Positions 6,994 through 8,544 of a stretch of 8,544 bases of DNA are shown piece by piece. The number at the start of each line of letters is the position of its first letter. Within the stretch, counting starts at the first letter, position 1. Origin of the DNA: Pseudomonadota bacterium (GTDB lineage Bacteria > Myxococcota > Bradymonadia > UBA4248); NCBI GenBank assembly GCA_017613855.1, contig JAGACY010000172.1:1-8544 (forward strand), written 5' to 3'. The translations under genes and the position numbers were made by a program. The notes beneath the pieces were generated by a model. The model was given only the letters and a program-made list of their open reading frames with translations. It had not been told where the DNA came from and did no database searches.

Positions 6994-7022
6994 TTCGTAT
7001 GCAGATTTTAAGGAGAAGTGTG

Positions 7023-8216
7023 ATGGATAAGCGTCTGGTTCTTTTGCTGGGAGTGATTGTCCTTTTGGGGAGTGCGTGCAACGAGAGTCGTGAATATTCA
7101 CCCTATTATGCAGCATGTATACCTGAATCATTTTCGCCGACATGTGCAACATTGAAATCCTATACAGCCTGTGCTGACAACAGGATTGTTATCCGGGATT
7201 GTTTGGATAACCAAACCTGTTCGAATGGAATTTGCCGTGAAAACACAGCAAATGATTGTGTTCAGGATAGTTTTGTTTCTGCCTGTGTGGATGATGGCTA
7301 TAAATATATATGCAATTCACAGAATAGAATTGAACAGGAATTATGTCCAGCCGGGACTAAATGCAAAGCCGGCAGCTGCATTGCCGATGATTCGTGTGTT
7401 GATGGTGAATATATTTCGTCATGCACGGATGAAACCCATTATACGGTTTGCCGAGATAATCAAATCGTGACAGAGTCGTGCGGTGATGGTGCCAAATGCA
7501 AAGGCGGAATCTGCGTTGCCGACGATTCGTGTGCAGAGGATGAATATATTTCGTCATGCACGGATGATATGCATTATACGGTTTGCCGAGATAACAAAAT
7601 AGATACAGAAGTCTGTCAGTCGGGAACCAAATGTCAGAACGGTGATTGCGTCGATATCCATGTGTGTGAAGAAAACTGCGATTTATTGTGTACAAAAGCT
7701 GAATATGAAGCCTCAGCAACCAAATTGATTTGTCCGGATTTGTATGAATGTCATATCATCGGTGAGGACGAATATCGCTGGGAGCCTGTCGATACTGGAT
7801 TTTGCATGCATGGTTGTCATCCTGACACGAATGCATGTATCAAAGTACACGAAGATGAATTCATGATGTGTTCTCAAGATGAAAGTGATGACAATTACTA
7901 TGCCGGCAAATGCGATGGCGGTATTCATCTATATTGCAGCGGCGATGGTTATGTCGTCTCGAAAGAGTGCGGCACGCTTATGTGTCACGATGGCTTTGGA
8001 TGCTATGAACCGTGTGATACCGTTGGCGAAACCATTTATTCATGCAGTGAAAATTGGGCGTATGATGACTATGGAAATCGGGATGAATTTATCGATTATA
8101 CTTTATTGGGGGATACTTGTTATGAAGACCCGGTTTATCATGTCAAACACCTGGAATGGGATATCTACGATGCCTGTGAGATGATTTGCGAAGAGTCAAC
8201 CGGGAAGTGTATATAA
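7023..8216 (+). CDS. Cysteine-rich repeat lipoprotein P2 (398 aa), P1 paralogue
   Basis: The ATG at 7023 follows GGAG seven bases upstream; the stretch around it matches P1 exactly (AGGAGAAGTGTG then ATG GAT AAG CGT). An in-frame ATG at 6999 lacks that site. The signal peptide ends LGSA before Cys19, an acceptable but not ideal lipobox. Four repeats follow at 32-78, 79-124, 125-169 and 170-214 with spacing CX8CX8CX9-10CX5CX4C. Repeats 3 and 4 are near-identical in DNA with a 135-base period. Residues 243-277 hold the W-plus-CMHGC module shared with P1, then a CDGGIHLYC module and an acidic, Tyr-rich tail. I count 45 cysteines, about 11 percent, so after the lipidated one the remaining 44 could all pair. 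Function is unknown; a disulfide-rich surface or periplasmic binding protein is plausible. It stands alone, divergent from the vWA gene. Confidence 0.9.
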   Translation: MDKRLVLLLGVIVLLGSACNESREYSPYYAACIPESFSPTCATLKSYTACADNRIVIRDCLDNQTCSNGICRENTANDCVQDSFVSACVDDGYKYICNSQNRIEQELCPAGTKCKAGSCIADDSCVDGEYISSCTDETHYTVCRDNQIVTESCGDGAKCKGGICVADDSCAEDEYISSCTDDMHYTVCRDNKIDTEVCQSGTKCQNGDCVDIHVCEENCDLLCTKAEYEASATKLICPDLYECHIIGEDEYRWEPVDTGFCMHGCHPDTNACIKVHEDEFMMCSQDESDDNYYAGKCDGGIHLYCSGDGYVVSKECGTLMCHDGFGCYEPCDTVGETIYSCSENWAYDDYGNRDEFIDYTLLGDTCYEDPVYHVKHLEWDIYDACEMICEESTGKCI

Positions 8217-8239
8217 AATGGCGTTGGTGGTTCAGCTAT

Positions 8240-8309
8240 TTTATAGCTTATAGCTTTGAGTGAAAGAAATCTTCTCTAAGCTTTAGGTCTGCATGGCAAT
8301 GATCGGCGA
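8240..8309. repeat. Heptamer-repeat element, copy 2 (inverted)
   Basis: Read on the minus strand, this stretch repeats the order of the copy at 4380-4470. The 12-base block matches exactly (complement of 8296-8307). Then come an inverted heptamer CTTAGAG, a spacer with AGAAG and CTTTC, and direct heptamers CTCAAAG, CTATAAG, CTATAAA. The 26 bases at 8252-8277 match 4419-4444 in reverse complement at 24 positions. One left heptamer is missing, so the stem is weaker: 8249-8260 pairs with 8274-8285 at 10 of 12. It begins 24 bases after the P2 stop codon. Confidence 0.7.
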
Positions 8310-8350
8310 ACCCCTTATCCACTCTTTGCATCGCAGAGCCTATGAAAATC

Positions 8351-8382
8351 CGCCCGTGTATTGGCGCAGCCAATAGCGGGCG
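8351..8382. repeat. Bulged hairpin D
   Basis: CGCCCG and TATTGGC (8351-8365) pair with GCCAATA and CGGGCG (8369-8382) around a three-base loop, 13 pairs in all. Between the two stem blocks there is a two-base versus one-base internal loop (TG against G). Read on the minus strand the surplus base lies on the 3' arm after AATA, as in hairpins A-C. Confidence 0.55.
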
Positions 8383-8388
8383 GCAAGA

Positions 8389-8441
8389 GGCCGTATTGTC
8401 CAGGGGAATGTGTCGTGACACGTTCCCCTGGACAATAGGCC
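8389..8441. repeat. Long bulged hairpin C
   Basis: The arms 8389-8414 and 8417-8441 are almost perfectly self-complementary, 25 pairs with one G-T wobble and a two-base centre. The only interruption is one extra G at 8393, which is an extra C on the 3' arm when read on the minus strand. No T run follows on either side, so it is not a typical intrinsic terminator; a structured repeat or recombination-related site is more likely. Confidence 0.65.
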
Positions 8442-8544
8442 GAAACGCGCAGCGCAAAGACAGAAGATGCGGAAACGATGCAGGCGGTCACACGTCGCAG
8501 AGCGTATGTTACTACTCAGCCGGGGTTCTGCCCCGGACCCCGCC

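Larger units (their letters stand above)
8217..8544. other. Gene-free repeat-rich stretch at right edge
   Basis: I see no credible gene in these 328 bases. The stretch holds an inverted copy of the heptamer element, hairpins D and C, and a final stem at 8520-8536 (CCGGGG-ttctg-CCCCGG) followed by ACCCCGCC at the window edge. Open frames here are short and cross the palindromes. Confidence 0.6.

Overview
The window looks like bacterial chromosome from a diderm lineage. It is rich in exported proteins: three lipoprotein genes with convincing or acceptable lipoboxes, one lipoprotein-like gene with a weak lipobox, and one small secreted protein. Cysteine-rich repeat lipoproteins, a YfbK-like von Willebrand factor A lipoprotein and a Sel1-repeat lipoprotein together resemble the envelope gene content of Myxococcota and related former Deltaproteobacteria. 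Base composition looks moderate and codon use AT-tolerant, so an uncultured moderate-GC relative is my best guess. That assignment is inference only; no marker gene is present.

Layout: (1) 1-1533, minus strand: the N-terminal 511 codons of a Sel1-repeat exported protein that runs off the left edge. (2) 1534-1775: divergent promoter region. (3) 1776-3851, plus: a 691-residue cysteine-rich repeat lipoprotein, here P1. (4) 4049-4342, plus: a 97-residue secreted protein with three short cysteine repeats. (5) 4380-4470: a hairpin-forming heptamer-repeat element between convergent genes. (6) 4534-6588, minus: a 684-residue vWA/DUF3520 lipoprotein. (7) 6589-7022: divergent intergenic region with an extended -10 promoter, two long bulged hairpins and the promoter/leader of the next gene. 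(8) 7023-8216, plus: a 398-residue paralogue of P1, here P2. (9) 8217-8544: no gene seen; a second, inverted copy of the heptamer element, two more long bulged hairpins and a GC-rich stem at the edge.

The most informative pattern is the P1/P2 pair. They share the six-cysteine repeat and C-terminal modules, and also a TTGACA box exactly 116 bases before each ATG, a leader hairpin with a wobble-preserving change, the same Shine-Dalgarno context and the same first six residues. This suggests a dispersed family of surface lipoproteins carried with a common expression cassette. A second pattern is four long intergenic hairpins of different sequence that share one structural detail: when oriented alike, an extra C lies after TA on the 3' arm. 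No enzyme pathway is visible. All five products are predicted to act at or beyond the inner membrane, but nothing shows that they act together.
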